From Negativicutes bacterium (GTDB taxonomy: Bacteria > Bacillota_C > Negativicutes > Sporomusales_B > JARLHX01): DNA of 64,000 nucleotides. Shown piece after piece: positions 17,792 through 28,106 of this stretch (within the stretch, counting starts at the first letter, position 1; each line of letters begins with the position of its first letter). The DNA lies in NCBI GenBank assembly GCA_031292035.1, contig JARLHX010000092.1:1-64000 (forward strand), given 5' to 3'. A model generated the notes under the pieces. The model was not told the DNA's origin and searched no databases. It saw only the letters and a program-made list of their open reading frames with translations. Position numbers and translations under genes: made by a program.

Positions 17792-20700
17792 ATGCCAAGA
17801 AATATGGATTTGAAAAAAGTCATGGTGATCGGCTCGGGGCCGATTATCATCGGCCAGGCCGCCGAATTTGACTATGCCGGCACCCAAGCCTGCCGGGCTC
17901 TCAAAGAAGAGGGGATCGAGGTCGTACTCATCAACTCCAACCCGGCCACCATCATGACTGACGCCAACATTGCCGACCGGGTATACATCGAACCCATCAC
18001 CCCCGAGTTCGTCGAGGAAATCATCGCCAAAGAGCGCCCTGACGGGCTGCTGCCCACCCTGGGCGGCCAGATCGGCCTCAACATGGCGGTGGAAGTCGCC
18101 ACCCGGGGGGTGCTGGAAAAATACAATGTCAAGCTGCTGGGCACTCCGCTCAGCGCCATCAAAAAAGCGGAAGACCGCGAGCTGTTTAAAATGACCATGC
18201 AGGAGATCGGCCAACCTGTACCTGAGAGTACTATTGTGGAGGATCTGGCCAGCGCTAAAGCCTTTGCCGGGCAAATCGGCTACCCGCTCATCATCCGCCC
18301 GGCCTATACCATGGGCGGCACCGGCGGCGGCATCGTCCACAACGACACCGACCTGAAGGATGTGGTCATCCGCGGTCTGAAACACAGCCCCATCGGTCAG
18401 GTGCTGATCGAGCGCTCGGTGGCAGGCTGGAAGGAAATCGAATACGAAGTGCTCAGAGATGCAAACGATACCTGCATCACTGTCTGTAATATGGAGAACT
18501 TTGACCCGGTAGGCATTCACACCGGCGACAGCATCGTGGTGGCACCCTCTCAGACCCTGACCGACCACGAGTATCAGATGCTGCGCAGCGCGTCTCTGAG
18601 GATCATCCGGTCCCTGGGCATCGAAGGGGGCTGCAATGTGCAATACGCCCTCGATCCCTACAGCACCAATTACTATGTTATCGAAGTCAATCCCCGGGTC
18701 AGCCGCTCCTCAGCCCTGGCTTCCAAGGCCACCGGCTACCCCATCGCCAAGGTGGCGAGCCAGATCGCCATCGGCTATCACCTGGACGAAATCACCAACG
18801 CCGTAACCGGCAAGACCAAGGCCTGCCATGAGCCCGCCCTGGATTACCTTGTCGTCAAGTTTCCCCGCTGGCCGTTCGATAAATTCAACTTTGCCGACCG
18901 GATTCTCGGCACCCAGATGAAGGCCACCGGTGAGGTCATGGCCATCGACCGCTCTTTCGAAGGAGCCCTCCACAAGGCGGTGCGCTCGCTGGAAATCGGT
19001 CTGCACCGCCTCCACATCCCGGAGATTGCCGCCCTAGATACTGCGGCAGTCAGGCACAATCTCACCCTGGCCAACGACGAGCGACTGTTCGTGGTGGCCG
19101 AGGCGCTGCGCCGGGGCGTTACTGTCGATGAAATCCGCGAGATTACCGGTATTGACCGCTGGTTTTTGCGGAAAATCGCCAACATCATCCGGATGGAGGA
19201 ACGGCTAACCAAAGAGGAGCTGACCCTCGATCTCTTGGCGGACGCCAAGAAACTCAATTTTGCCGACCGCTCGATCGCCGAGCTGACCGGCCGCGCTGCC
19301 GACGACCTTCGGTCGCTGCGCAAAGCCAACGGCATTGTTCCCTGCTACAAAATGGTGGATACCTGCGCCGCCGAATTTGAGGCGCTGACCCCTTACTACT
19401 ACTCGACCTACGCCCAGGAGGACGAGGTGAAGACCACCAAACGCCGCAAGGTGCTGGTGCTGGGCTCCGGCCCCATCCGCATCGGCCAGGGCATCGAGTT
19501 TGACTACTGCTCGGTCCACTCGGTGTGGGCCCTCCGGGAGATGGGCATCGAGTCGATCATTATCAATAACAACCCGGAAACGGTAAGTACCGACTTTGAT
19601 ACCTCCGACCGGCTGTACTTCGAGCCGCTGACCATCGAGGACGTGCTGAACGTCATCGACAAGGAGCAGCCCGAAGGGGTCATCGTCCAGTTTGGTGGTC
19701 AGACGGCCATCAACCTTGCCGAACCGCTGGCCCGGGCTGGGGTCAAAATCATCGGCACCAGTGTCGATGATATCGACCGAGCCGAGGACCGGGAGAAATT
19801 CGACGTCTTGCTGGAAGGACTCGGCATCCCCAGGCCGAAAGGCACGACAGTCGCCAGCGCCCAGGAAGCGATTGCCGTGGCAGAAGACATCGGGTTTCCG
19901 GTGGTGGTACGACCGTCCTATGTGCTAGGCGGACGGGCGATGGAAATCGTCTACAACCAGCAAGAACTGAAATATTATATGAAGCATGCCGTCAAGGCTT
20001 CGGCCGAGCACCCGGTGCTGGTTGATCGCTATATGCAAGGGACCGAGGTGGAGGTGGACGCCATCTCTGACGGCCGCACCGTGCTTATCCCCGGCATCAT
20101 GGAGCATGTCGAGCGGGCCGGGGTCCACTCCGGCGACAGTATCGCCGTCTATCCATGCCGGACGCTGTCTCAGGGGGTTATCGACACCATTGTCGACTAC
20201 ACCCGCCGCCTGGCGGTGGATCTCAAGGTCCGGGGTGTTATCAATATCCAATACGTGGTGGTGGATGACGCCGTCTATGTTATCGAGGTCAATCCGCGTT
20301 CCAGCCGGACCATCCCCTTCCTGAGCAAAGTCACCAATGTGCCGATGGTCAACATCGCCACCCGGATTGCCATGGGAGCGACGCTGACTGAGCTGGGATA
20401 CACGGGCGGCCTCCTGCCCACCCCGAAATACACGGCAGTGAAGGCTCCGGTCTTCTCCTTTGCCAAGATGCAGCAGGTAGACATCTCGCTCGGGCCGGAA
20501 ATGAAGTCCACCGGCGAAGTCATGGGGATCGACTACAACTACGCCCGGGCGCTGTACAAAGCTATCACCGCCGCCGGGATGAATATCCCGCACGAGGGCA
20601 CGGTACTGTTCACGGTGGCTGATAAAGACAAAGAAGAAGCCGGCGTGCTGGCCCAAAGCTTCGCCGAACTGGGCTACGGCCTGGTGGCCACCAGCGGCAC

Positions 20701-21013
20701 CGCCACCTACCTCAGGTCGCTGGGGTTGGAGGTAGAAACAGTCTACAAACTGCGCGAACAAAATCCCCATATCATCGACCGGATCAAAGAAGGCAAAATC
20801 AATATGGTTATCAACACCCTGACCAAGGGCAAGGAGCCGGAAAGCGACGGTTTTAAAATCCGCCGGGCGACGGTGGAACACGCCATTCCTTGTCTGACCT
20901 CCATCGACACCGCCAGCGAGGTCGAACATGTCCTCAGCGTGATGCGCGAGCGGCGGCTGATTTATGCCCTGGCTCTTCAGGACTATGTGGGCGGGGGTGA
21001 CACCCTTGCCTAA
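17792..21013 (+). CDS. carB: Carbamoyl-phosphate synthase large chain
   Basis: A 1073-residue enzyme making carbamoyl phosphate from bicarbonate, ammonia and two ATP. Two homologous ATP-grasp halves are visible: the first begins with [20 protein letters not shown], the second near residue 550 with [20 protein letters not shown]. Each half has the [12 protein letters not shown] or [12 protein letters not shown] loop. The C-terminal ~130 residues are the MGS-like allosteric domain where UMP and IMP act in known enzymes. Length is standard. It ends a few bases inside pyrK. Confidence 0.97.
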   Translation: MPRNMDLKKVMVIGSGPIIIGQAAEFDYAGTQACRALKEEGIEVVLINSNPATIMTDANIADRVYIEPITPEFVEEIIAKERPDGLLPTLGGQIGLNMAVEVATRGVLEKYNVKLLGTPLSAIKKAEDRELFKMTMQEIGQPVPESTIVEDLASAKAFAGQIGYPLIIRPAYTMGGTGGGIVHNDTDLKDVVIRGLKHSPIGQVLIERSVAGWKEIEYEVLRDANDTCITVCNMENFDPVGIHTGDSIVVAPSQTLTDHEYQMLRSASLRIIRSLGIEGGCNVQYALDPYSTNYYVIEVNPRVSRSSALASKATGYPIAKVASQIAIGYHLDEITNAVTGKTKACHEPALDYLVVKFPRWPFDKFNFADRILGTQMKATGEVMAIDRSFEGALHKAVRSLEIGLHRLHIPEIAALDTAAVRHNLTLANDERLFVVAEALRRGVTVDEIREITGIDRWFLRKIANIIRMEERLTKEELTLDLLADAKKLNFADRSIAELTGRAADDLRSLRKANGIVPCYKMVDTCAAEFEALTPYYYSTYAQEDEVKTTKRRKVLVLGSGPIRIGQGIEFDYCSVHSVWALREMGIESIIINNNPETVSTDFDTSDRLYFEPLTIEDVLNVIDKEQPEGVIVQFGGQTAINLAEPLARAGVKIIGTSVDDIDRAEDREKFDVLLEGLGIPRPKGTTVASAQEAIAVAEDIGFPVVVRPSYVLGGRAMEIVYNQQELKYYMKHAVKASAEHPVLVDRYMQGTEVEVDAISDGRTVLIPGIMEHVERAGVHSGDSIAVYPCRTLSQGVIDTIVDYTRRLAVDLKVRGVINIQYVVVDDAVYVIEVNPRSSRTIPFLSKVTNVPMVNIATRIAMGATLTELGYTGGLLPTPKYTAVKAPVFSFAKMQQVDISLGPEMKSTGEVMGIDYNYARALYKAITAAGMNIPHEGTVLFTVADKDKEEAGVLAQSFAELGYGLVATSGTATYLRSLGLEVETVYKLREQNPHIIDRIKEGKINMVINTLTKGKEPESDGFKIRRATVEHAIPCLTSIDTASEVEHVLSVMRERRLIYALALQDYVGGGDTLA

Positions 21014-21776
21014 AACGGTGGAGCAGGCTCTGGTGTTGGACCATAAGACCATTGGTCCGCTGGTGCAGCAAATGACGCTCAAGGCGCCGGATATCGCGAG
21101 GGCTGCCAAGCCTGGTCAGTTTGTCCATGTCCGGGTGGGCGGCGGGCATGACCCGCTGCTCAGGCGGCCGCTCAGTATTGCTGCGGCTGATGCGGACAAT
21201 GGGACCATCAGCCTGATTTACCGCATCGTCGGTCGCGGCACGGCCCAATTGGGCCACCTGAGCTACGGTGATACGGTGGACTGCATGGGGCCGCTGGGCA
21301 GCGGGTTTAGTCTGGCCGCCCAGCGGCCGCTCCTGGTGGGGGGCGGTATAGGGCTGGCCCCGCTGCTCTTTTTGGCCCAGGAGCTTTGCCCGCACCCGGT
21401 CAACGTACTGATGGGCGGGCGGAGCAAAGAGGAAATGTACTGGCAGCATCTTTTCGAGGATGTCTGCCGGAATATACATATTACCACCGATGACGGCTCA
21501 CTGGGGGAGCGGGGGTTCACCATCGATCACCTGCCTGCTCTGTTGGCTGGCGGTGGCTACGATTTTCTTTATGCCTGCGGCCCGAGACCGATGCTGCAAG
21601 GGGTTGCCCGGCTGGCCAAGGAATATGGAATACCTTGTGAAATTTCGTTGGAAGATCATATGGCCTGCGGCGTGGGAGCTTGTCTTTCCTGTACCTGCGC
21701 CGGCACCGACGGCAGGCGCCGCAAGGTGTGTAGCGACGGGCCGGTTTTTGCCGCCGGGGAGGTGCTGGACCTATGA
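21006..21776 (+). CDS. pyrK: Dihydroorotate dehydrogenase electron-transfer subunit
   Basis: A 256-residue iron-sulfur flavoprotein passing electrons from PyrD to NAD+. The FAD part has [11 protein letters not shown], the nucleotide part [17 protein letters not shown], and the C-terminal [2Fe-2S] site [11 protein letters not shown] followed by a fourth Cys in KVCSDGPVF. The frame is open further upstream to 20964, but the TTG at 21006, behind GGGGGTG and overlapping the carB stop, gives the expected N-terminus; a GTG at 20997 is an alternative. It overlaps pyrD by four bases. Confidence 0.94.
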   Translation: MPKTVEQALVLDHKTIGPLVQQMTLKAPDIARAAKPGQFVHVRVGGGHDPLLRRPLSIAAADADNGTISLIYRIVGRGTAQLGHLSYGDTVDCMGPLGSGFSLAAQRPLLVGGGIGLAPLLFLAQELCPHPVNVLMGGRSKEEMYWQHLFEDVCRNIHITTDDGSLGERGFTIDHLPALLAGGGYDFLYACGPRPMLQGVARLAKEYGIPCEISLEDHMACGVGACLSCTCAGTDGRRRKVCSDGPVFAAGEVLDL

Positions 21777-22681
21777 TGAACATCGATCTGGCAGGGATAA
21801 AAATGAAGACGCCGGTATTGACGGCGTCGGGGACCTTCGGTTTTGGGCCGGAATATAGCGAGTTCGTCGACCTGAATAAGGTGGGGGCCATCGTGGTCAA
21901 GGGGACCACCCTCGCACCGCGGCCGGGAAATCCAGGGCGGCGGATCGCCGAGACCCCGGCAGGGATGCTAAACGCCATTGGCCTTGAAAATCCCGGGGTA
22001 GAGGAGTTTCTCAGCTCCATCCTGCCGAAGTTGGCAGCCTACGATGTGCCGGTCATTGTCAACATCTCGGGCTCGATGGCGGAGGAATACGGCGAACTGG
22101 CTGCCCGGCTAAGTGTGCCGGGGGTTTCCGGCATTGAGATCAACATTTCCTGCCCCAATGTCAAACAGGGCGGCCTTGCTTTCGGTACAGACTGCGTCAG
22201 TGCGGCGGCGGTGGTCCGCATCGTCAGGGCCAATACCCGCCTGCCGGTCATTACCAAGCTTTCCCCCAACGTCACCGACATTGTCGCTATGGCCCAAGCA
22301 GTCGAGGCCGAAGGGACAGACGCTATTTCGCTGATCAATACTCTGCTGGGCATGGCCATCGATATCCATCGCTGGCGGCCGGTGCTGGGCAACGTGGTCG
22401 GCGGCCTGTCCGGGCCGGCGGTCAAGCCGGTGGCTCTCAGGATGGTCTGGCAGGTGGCCCGGGCGGTGAAGTGTCCGGTCATCGGCCTGGGCGGCATCAT
22501 GACCGCCGAGGACGCCATCGAATTTCTGCTGGCCGGGGCCAGCGCCGTGGCGGTCGGTACCGCTAACTTCGTCAATCCCCGGGCCAGTGTCGATGTGGCA
22601 GAGGGCATTAAGGACTACCTGATGAAACGCGGGCTGACACATGTCAGTCAGTTGGTGGGCCGGGTCAATGATAATATCTAG
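21773..22681 (+). CDS. pyrD: Dihydroorotate dehydrogenase, class 1B catalytic subunit
   Basis: A 302-residue FMN enzyme oxidising dihydroorotate to orotate. The N-terminal [14 protein letters not shown], the [12 protein letters not shown] segment with the class 1 catalytic Cys, and [16 protein letters not shown] are typical. Presence of pyrK next door fixes it as the NAD-linked class 1B type. ATGATG at the pyrK stop offers two possible starts one codon apart. It is cotranslated with pyrK by overlap. Confidence 0.95.
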   Translation: MMNIDLAGIKMKTPVLTASGTFGFGPEYSEFVDLNKVGAIVVKGTTLAPRPGNPGRRIAETPAGMLNAIGLENPGVEEFLSSILPKLAAYDVPVIVNISGSMAEEYGELAARLSVPGVSGIEINISCPNVKQGGLAFGTDCVSAAAVVRIVRANTRLPVITKLSPNVTDIVAMAQAVEAEGTDAISLINTLLGMAIDIHRWRPVLGNVVGGLSGPAVKPVALRMVWQVARAVKCPVIGLGGIMTAEDAIEFLLAGASAVAVGTANFVNPRASVDVAEGIKDYLMKRGLTHVSQLVGRVNDNI

Positions 22682-22711
22682 TGCGGCTTTGTGAAAGGGG
22701 AGAGTGGTATT

Positions 22712-23428
22712 TTGAAAGCAGATAAACGGCTGATTGTTGCCCTGGACGTGCCGGGGCTGGGCGAAATGAAGGCATTGGTGACGAAACTGGGCGACGCGGT
22801 ACAGTATTATAAGGTCGGCATGGAGCTTTTTTACGGCGCCGGGGCGGAGGCCATCCAATTTCTTCGCGGGCAGGGCAAGGAAGTCTTTCTTGATCTGAAG
22901 ATGCACGACATCCCCAACACGGTGGCCCAAAGCGCCAAAGTACTTACCGGACTGGGAGCCTCGATGTTCAACATTCACGCCATCGGTGGAACAGCCATGA
23001 TGGCGGCGACTGCTGCGGCGGTGCGCGAGACAGCCGAAACGCTACAGGTGGACAGACCTAAACTTATTGCCGTCACGGTGCTGACCAGCATGGATGCTGC
23101 CGAGTGGTCGCGTCTCGGTTATCAGGTTCCGATTGGAGAGCAGGCGTTGCATTTGGCCAAGCTGGCCCGCCAGGCCGGTCTGGACGGGGTGGTGGCGTCG
23201 CCGCAGGAAGCGCCGCAGATTCGGCGGGAGTGCGGCCCGGAGTTTCTCATTGTCACCCCTGGTGTGCGGCCGGCCGGCAGCGCCGCGAACGACCAGAGCC
23301 GTACGGCGACACCGGCGGGCGCTCTTGCCGCCGGAGCCAGCCACCTTGTCATCGGGCGGCCGATTACGGCGGCGTCTGATCCGCAGGCTGCTGCTGTTGC
23401 AATTATACGGGAGATGGAGGGAAACTAG
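22712..23428 (+). CDS. pyrF: Orotidine 5'-phosphate decarboxylase
   Basis: A 238-residue enzyme making UMP from OMP. Family marks are RLIVALDVPG, the catalytic FLDLKMHDIPNTV (Asp-Lys-x-x-Asp), and TPGVRP. A GTG at 22691 would add seven residues; the TTG at 22712, about nine bases after GGGGAG, gives the usual N-terminus and is preferred. It is followed directly by pyrE with no gap. Confidence 0.94.
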   Translation: MKADKRLIVALDVPGLGEMKALVTKLGDAVQYYKVGMELFYGAGAEAIQFLRGQGKEVFLDLKMHDIPNTVAQSAKVLTGLGASMFNIHAIGGTAMMAATAAAVRETAETLQVDRPKLIAVTVLTSMDAAEWSRLGYQVPIGEQALHLAKLARQAGLDGVVASPQEAPQIRRECGPEFLIVTPGVRPAGSAANDQSRTATPAGALAAGASHLVIGRPITAASDPQAAAVAIIREMEGN

Positions 23429-24001
23429 ATGCAGGAAGGTGAAGTACGGCAACTGCTGGTGGATACCGGCGCCATTCTCGAAGGACATTTTCTCTTGACT
23501 TCGGGGCTGCACAGCCCTCTTTATGTGGAGAAATTCCAGGTGCTGCAGTGGCCGCAGCATACGGCACGGCTTTGCGCCGCACTGGCGGACCGGTTCAAGG
23601 ATGAAGGGGTCGGCGTGGTGGTAGGTCCGGTGACCGGCGGTATTCTTTTGGCTCACGAGGTGGGAAAAAATCTCGGTACCCGGGCGATTTTCACTGAACG
23701 CGAAAACGGCAAGATGACCCTTCGCCGCGGTTTTTTCATCGAGCCTGGTGAGAGGGTGCTGGTGGTGGAGGATATTGTCACCACCGGCGGCTCGGTCGAG
23801 GAGGTCATCGAAGTGGTCAAGGCGTGCGGCGGGGTGCTGGCCGGGGTGGGCCTGCTGGTGGATCGCAGCGGCGGCAAGACGTCTTTCGGGGCGCGCACCG
23901 AGGCGCTGCTGAGTCTGGAGGTACCGACTCATCAACCGGACGGATGTCCGCTTTGCGCTCGGGGAGTGCCGATCACTAAGCGGGGACGGACCGGGAAATA
24001 A
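23429..24001 (+). CDS. pyrE: Orotate phosphoribosyltransferase
   Basis: A 190-residue enzyme attaching orotate to PRPP. The PRPP-binding motif VLVVEDIVTTGGS lies at about residues 109-121, and LTSGLHSPLYVEKF near the start is usual. The C-terminal DGCPLC pair of cysteines is characteristic of the Firmicutes-type longer PyrE. It is the last gene of the operon, closed by a strong terminator. Confidence 0.95.
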   Translation: MQEGEVRQLLVDTGAILEGHFLLTSGLHSPLYVEKFQVLQWPQHTARLCAALADRFKDEGVGVVVGPVTGGILLAHEVGKNLGTRAIFTERENGKMTLRRGFFIEPGERVLVVEDIVTTGGSVEEVIEVVKACGGVLAGVGLLVDRSGGKTSFGARTEALLSLEVPTHQPDGCPLCARGVPITKRGRTGK

Positions 24002-24020
24002 GATGGGATTGAAAAATATA

Positions 24021-24054
24021 AAAACCCTGTGCACAGAAAGTGCACAGGGTTTTG
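24021..24054 (+). terminator. Terminator of the pyr operon
   Basis: AAAACCCTGTGCAC and GTGCACAGGGTTTT make a 14-pair stem with a five-base loop. It is near symmetrical and can also serve the converging gene at 24072. Confidence 0.92.
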
Positions 24055-24071
24055 GTTTTAACAAACAGGAT

Positions 24072-25169
24072 TTATGCGCCGAATTTCAGCACTTCGATGA
24101 TCGACAGCTGGGGGTGGCGGTTCAGGTCGATGATGACCCGGTTGGCGTTGACAACCACCGGCAGCGCCGACATAAATGAACTCATTTCCATGACTTCGGC
24201 CTGGGTGCCGTCGCTGAGCAGCACCGTACCGCCGATGAGGTCGTGCAGAACATGGCGGATGAAAATCTTGCAGAGATCCCGGTCTAGTGTGGCAAACATG
24301 GTATCCATGAATATTTCTGTCGCCTTGAACGGCGTGACGCTTTTTTGGTATACCTTGTCGGTGGTGAGGGCGTCGTAAACGTCGGAAATGGCGACGATTT
24401 TGGCGAAAAGATGGGTTTGCGGACCGGTCAGCTTTGCCGGGTAACCGGAGCCGTTTTCCCGTTCATGATGCTGCAGGATGGCCTGTTGAACCTCGGGCGG
24501 AATGCCGGGAAGGCTTTTTGTCATGTAGAAGCCGTATTGGGGATGAAGGTTCATGGTCTTCTGTTCATCAGGGGTGAGCTTGCCGGGTTTGTCAAGGATA
24601 TGCAGAGGAATCTGGGATTTGCCGATATCGTGCATGAGGCCAGCCAGAATCAGCTTTTTTACTGCGTCATCTTTCAGGCCGTTCCACATTCCGATGAGGC
24701 CGGAGACAATTCCGACGCCGACGGCGTGCAGATAGGTATAGTCGGCATATGGTTTTAGCTTATATAAATTGCCCAGTGCTTTCTTTTCCATTGCCAGTTC
24801 GTAAAGATTCTCGGTGGCTAATTTGTAAAGCTCCTTATAGGGCACATCCTCACGGTGGCGCATGTGATGAAACAATTTACCGGCCAGATCGGTGGCTTCA
24901 CTATATTTTTCAAAAAAGCCCGGATCTTCTTCGATGAGTTGTTCGCGTACCATGGCGGACAGGTGGGAACGGCCGGCACTTTGTCCGACAGTGGTGGGGA
25001 TTTCCAATTTCACCCTTGCGGCTTCAACCCCCCAATGGGAGAGGCTGCGGATGATGTTTGCCGTGAGTACCGTATTTTGCTGCAGAATGAGTTTGTCGTT
25101 CCGCCGCAAGGCTTCTGCGACAATCATACCAGGTTTAAGTTCACTTATTTTCATCTGACGGCTGGTCAT
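24072..25169 (-). CDS. HD-GYP domain protein, probable c-di-GMP phosphodiesterase
   Basis: A 365-residue protein. After an N-terminal ~120-residue domain of the kind often found before HD-GYP (ISELKPGMIVAEAL), the HD-GYP domain shows LMHDIGKSQIP with the metal-binding His-Asp and HHERENGSGYP with the GYP signature. Such proteins hydrolyse c-di-GMP to pGpG or GMP. An extra ~60 residues follow the domain. The frame is open to 25226, but the ATG at 25169 with AAAGGAA nine bases ahead is a better start. It lies alone, convergent with the pyr operon. Confidence 0.9.
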   Translation of the reverse strand: MTSRQMKISELKPGMIVAEALRRNDKLILQQNTVLTANIIRSLSHWGVEAARVKLEIPTTVGQSAGRSHLSAMVREQLIEEDPGFFEKYSEATDLAGKLFHHMRHREDVPYKELYKLATENLYELAMEKKALGNLYKLKPYADYTYLHAVGVGIVSGLIGMWNGLKDDAVKKLILAGLMHDIGKSQIPLHILDKPGKLTPDEQKTMNLHPQYGFYMTKSLPGIPPEVQQAILQHHERENGSGYPAKLTGPQTHLFAKIVAISDVYDALTTDKVYQKSVTPFKATEIFMDTMFATLDRDLCKIFIRHVLHDLIGGTVLLSDGTQAEVMEMSSFMSALPVVVNANRVIIDLNRHPQLSIIEVLKFGA

Positions 25170-25541
25170 AACAAACAGTTCCTTTCCCCGCGGGCTGCCA
25201 AGTAGGGCCGATATAACGAATAACACTCCTGGCGGCCGCTTGTTAAAGAAATTATATGAAAAAATATGGAAAAAATATGTCGAAGTCCGCCGCCAATTGT
25301 AAAAAAATTACTAATGTTTGTAAAGCTGATCGCGAGGGGCAGCAACACGCGCTTCTGTCGCTCTATTTCCGGGAAATGCACAAAAGGATATTTTTGAAAT
25401 TTTTGGCGGCAAGGCCTTGCTGGCCGAGCGTCGCTGGGGTCCAGGGCTTGTTGCGCCTGACTGCTTTATCAGATGAAGGAATGTTGTAGTCAGCAATGTT
25501 ATAATGGCTATGGGTGAAGACGAAAGATAGGGGTAACTACG
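25170..25541. other. Intergenic stretch, divergent promoter region
   Basis: This 372-base gap separates the HD-GYP gene from the small gene at 25542. It is A-rich near 25250-25320 and G+C-rich later. A TATAAT at 25500-25505 could be the -10 box for the small gene, but no good -35 box is at the right distance. No RNA gene or convincing reading frame was seen. Confidence 0.5.
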
Positions 25542-25811
25542 ATGACGTTGCAAAGATTCGCGATTACAGTGGATTATCCTGACAGCCATACGTCAGACGA
25601 TGTACGGGAATGGATCAGCCTGGCGCTGGCTGCGGTGGCCGGTGAGCACCATATGGTGGTGGCCTCGGTGGGCAGTCACTGCTACGGTCATATCCTGAAG
25701 GTTCAGCTTGAGATAAACAGCAGTTGCGCGATCGATGGGGCGACAGTAAAGAAGCTGCTGGCGACTTCGCCCGGGCGAGGCCCGAAGCTTACCGGATTTC
25801 GGGCGATATAG
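25542..25811 (+). CDS. Small protein of unknown function
   Basis: An 89-residue soluble protein with several His residues (TSDDVREWISLALAAV, then VGSHCYGHILKVQ) and no membrane segment. I recognise no family. The ATG has AGGGG eight bases ahead, a TATAAT lies about 40 bases upstream, and a terminator follows at once, which together support a real gene. Its strand pattern could be a small ferredoxin-like alpha/beta fold; that is speculative. Confidence 0.6.
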   Translation: MTLQRFAITVDYPDSHTSDDVREWISLALAAVAGEHHMVVASVGSHCYGHILKVQLEINSSCAIDGATVKKLLATSPGRGPKLTGFRAI

Positions 25812-25814
25812 TCG

Positions 25815-25843
25815 AAAATGCCCTGGCATTATGCCAGGGCATT
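25815..25843. terminator. Bidirectional terminator
   Basis: AATGCCCTGGC and GCCAGGGCATT form an 11-pair stem between convergent genes. T-rich bases follow on both strands (TTGGTTGTT on plus, TTTT on minus). Confidence 0.8.
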
Positions 25844-25865
25844 GGTTGTTCGAAACAGGAAAGAG

Positions 25866-26015
25866 CTAGCTTTTGGTTTTTTTTTGGTTGGTTGCCTGAC
25901 GCAATTCGTCTTGGATTTCGCCGCCGCTTTTACCTTTGGAATAGTTGACCATAGCTGCTTTCGAGTTACTTTTGTCAAACTCAGGCTGCAGATTAGAGCC
26001 GCCGTCTTTCGCCAT
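25866..26015 (-). CDS. Small hydrophilic protein (49 residues)
   Basis: A very polar 49-residue protein with many Lys, Ser, Asn, Gln and Gly, no cysteine and no membrane segment. GGAGGTGG lies about seven bases before the ATG, which makes this start better than the upstream ATG at 26063. The composition recalls small spore or stress proteins of Firmicutes, but I cannot match it to a SASP family. It is isolated, convergent with the 89-residue gene. Confidence 0.6.
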   Translation of the reverse strand: MAKDGGSNLQPEFDKSNSKAAMVNYSKGKSGGEIQDELRQATNQKKTKS

Positions 26016-26083
26016 CCTACTACCACCTCCGGCGTTAGTATTGCCGGAAAATGCACCAGGCATGTCGGCTGAGCGACTATGTG

Positions 26084-26725
26084 TCAGCGGGTGAGGAAAT
26101 AGCGCAGCAGTCCCTTGAAGATGCCTTCGGCGATCTGGGCTTGGTACTTGTCGTCCGCCAGGCGGGCGGCTTCGGCCTTGTTGGTCAGAAAGCCCACCTC
26201 AATCAGTGCCGCCGGGATATCACTATTGCGCAGAACATAGAAATTTGCCGGACGGACTCCTTTGTCCACCATGCCGACCTCGCCCACCAGTCCGGGCTGT
26301 ATGGCTAGGGCTAGATCGCTTGGTCGGCCGGCGGGATAAAAGCTGATGGCGCCCGCTGTTTCTTCATTGGGATGGGCATTGGCATGCAGGCTGACAAAGA
26401 TGTCGGCGTCAGCTGCCGCGGCCACATCGACCCGGGCCTGGAGTTCACCGGCTGCTCCCGAACCGGGTACGGCTACCGAGCGGTCGGTGGTGCGGGTCAT
26501 AACCACTGTGGCTCCGGCGGCAGCCAGCTTGTCGCGCAGCTTGAGCCCAATGGCCAGGTTGACGTCGGCTTCCCGCACGCCGAAATGGACTGCGCCGTCG
26601 TTGTTGCCGCCATGGCCGGGATCAAGGGTGATGATCTTGCCATCCAGCAGCCCCGGGTTGGCGCTGCAGACCCCGGAAAAAAGGCTGACTATCAGGAGAA
26701 TGGCAAGGAAACAGGTTGTGCGCAT
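26084..26725 (-). CDS. N-acetylmuramoyl-L-alanine amidase, exported
   Basis: A 213-residue peptidoglycan hydrolase of the Amidase_3 family. A signal peptide covers residues 1-22. Zinc ligands are His38 in DPGHGG, Glu52 in READVNL and His114 in SLHANAH; the catalytic Glu176 lies in IEVGFLTN. It removes stem peptides from muramic acid. It consists of the catalytic domain only, like CwlD of spore formers, but lacks any spore-specific context. GGAGGG precedes the ATG. Confidence 0.9.
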   Translation of the reverse strand: MRTTCFLAILLIVSLFSGVCSANPGLLDGKIITLDPGHGGNNDGAVHFGVREADVNLAIGLKLRDKLAAAGATVVMTRTTDRSVAVPGSGAAGELQARVDVAAAADADIFVSLHANAHPNEETAGAISFYPAGRPSDLALAIQPGLVGEVGMVDKGVRPANFYVLRNSDIPAALIEVGFLTNKAEAARLADDKYQAQIAEGIFKGLLRYFLTR

Positions 26726-26822
26726 AGCAGGCCCTCCTCGTCTGATGGATGATTTGATGGTAGCATATTTCGTTTTTACCTGCTACCGGAATATTCCGCC
26801 TGGCGGCTTTGGTTTGTGTCGG

Positions 26823-27434
26823 TTAGGTATTTTCCAGGCTTCGCCATAGGTACCAGCTGGCGATGGAGCGCCAGGGGCGCCAGGGTTCGGCGATCAATTC
26901 CATCTCGAGTTTGCCGGGCATGGCTTCCAGGCAATAGCCCTGCATGATGGCTTTGCGCACCCCGAAATCGTCGGTGGGTAGCACGTCAGGACGGTTTAGG
27001 GCGAAGATCAGGAACATCTGGGCGGTCCACACGCCGACACCCTTCACCTGGACAAGCTGGGTGATCACTTCTTCGTCCGGCAGAGCGGCAAAATGCTCAA
27101 GACTGATGGTCCCATCAGCGACTTTGGCGGCAAGGTCGTAGAGATAAGTGATCTTTTGCTGGGAGAGGCCTTGTTCCCGCAGTGTTTCCCGTGGGGTGGC
27201 GGCTACTTCGGCAGCTGTCGGTGTATGGCCGAATAAGCTGGAAAACCGGCCGAATATGGCTGCAGCCGACTTTGTGGACAGCTGCTGGGAGACAATGGAT
27301 TTACATAGCTGAGTAAAATAATCGGCGCGGGGTTGAAGCGGACAGGGACCGTAGCGGGCGACCAGTGCCGCCATAAATTCATCGGTACCGGCCAGGTGGT
27401 TTTCAGCCTGGTACCAAGTGTTTTGTGTGGTCAT
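26823..27434 (-). CDS. DNA-3-methyladenine glycosylase II (AlkA-type)
   Basis: A 203-residue base-excision repair enzyme of the HhH-GPD superfamily. The helix-hairpin-helix is VQVKGVGVWTAQMF and the catalytic Asp lies in LPTDDFGVRKA; the segment SIVSQQLSTKSA is typical of bacterial short AlkA proteins. It would excise 3-methyladenine and related lesions. It lacks the N-terminal domain of E. coli AlkA, as is common in Firmicutes. An upstream ATG at 27458 is possible, but the one at 27434, behind GAGGT, fits better. Confidence 0.9.
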   Translation of the reverse strand: MTTQNTWYQAENHLAGTDEFMAALVARYGPCPLQPRADYFTQLCKSIVSQQLSTKSAAAIFGRFSSLFGHTPTAAEVAATPRETLREQGLSQQKITYLYDLAAKVADGTISLEHFAALPDEEVITQLVQVKGVGVWTAQMFLIFALNRPDVLPTDDFGVRKAIMQGYCLEAMPGKLEMELIAEPWRPWRSIASWYLWRSLENT

Positions 27435-27638
27435 GGCTACCTCGCTTTGTTTCGTCATTTGATCTTTATTTTACACCATATCCGGCTGGCGGGCAAAAGA
27501 CAGGTCAAGTTTTCGGATTGATACTTATTGTAAACAAGCCAGACAGGGCGTAATACGGCGCATGACAGGAATAATTGCGTTTAGCGGCTGCCAGAGGTAC
27601 TTGAAATCCATAGCGAAGCGTGGTAATATAAATGCTAC

Positions 27639-27715
27639 GGCCCCGTGGTGTAGTGGTCTAACATGCCGCCCTGTCACGGCGGAGATCGACGGTTCAAATC
27701 CGTTCGGGGTCGCCA
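27639..27715 (+). tRNA. tRNA-Asp (GTC)
   Basis: A 77-base cloverleaf with GGCCCCG/CGGGGTC acceptor stem, anticodon loop CTGTCAC, the GGTTCAAATCC T-arm and an encoded CCA. Anticodon GTC reads aspartate codons. Confidence 0.97.
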
Positions 27716-27722
27716 TTTTTAT

Positions 27723-27797
27723 GCGGAAGTAGCTCAGTGGTAGAGCATCGCCTTGCCAAGGCGAGGGTCGCGAGTTCGAATCTCGTTTTCCGCTCCA
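27723..27797 (+). tRNA. tRNA-Gly (GCC)
   Basis: A 75-base cloverleaf with acceptor GCGGAAG/TTTCCGC, anticodon loop TTGCCAA, T-arm GAGTTCGAATCTC and encoded CCA. It lies seven bases after tRNA-Asp. Confidence 0.97.
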
Positions 27798-27802
27798 TTC
27801 AT

Positions 27803-27878
27803 AGGGGTATAGCTCAATTGGTAGAGTAGCGGTCTCCAAAACCGTTGGTTGAGGGTTCAAGTCCTTCTGCCCCTGCCA
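27803..27878 (+). tRNA. tRNA-Trp (CCA)
   Basis: A 76-base cloverleaf with acceptor AGGGGTA/TGCCCCT, anticodon loop CTCCAAA, T-arm GGGTTCAAGTCC and encoded CCA. It is third in the tRNA cluster and is followed by a terminator. Confidence 0.97.
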
Positions 27879-27890
27879 CAAAAACACACG

Positions 27891-27922
27891 AAAAGGCTCT
27901 TTGCGCATGCAAAGAGCCTTTT
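27891..27922 (+). terminator. Terminator of the tRNA cluster
   Basis: AAAAGGCTCTTTGC-gcat-GCAAAGAGCCTTTT is a perfect 14-pair stem ending in T4. Confidence 0.93.
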
Positions 27923-28106
27923 CGCTATGGTCGTTTGATTCGCGGCGAAGTCCGCGGACGGTGGTAGTTCTATTCTGGCGAACAACTGTCACTTAAAATT
28001 AAAAACATTCTTTACCAATTACATGGGTATGAAGGAAAATGATGGATAATGTCGTAACTAGTCAGAGTCAGGATCCTATTTGGTAATAAAGTGAGATGAA
28101 CTAAAG

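Noticed and set aside
19925..21109. 394-codon minus-strand frame opposite carB
   Set aside because: Shadow of carB codon bias; the plus-strand product is a full, conserved enzyme.
27525..27992. 155-codon minus-strand frame across the tRNA cluster
   Set aside because: It covers three tRNA genes in antisense and encodes the typical spurious peptide (ATLPIELYPYE) that arises wherever such clusters are translated. Not a gene.
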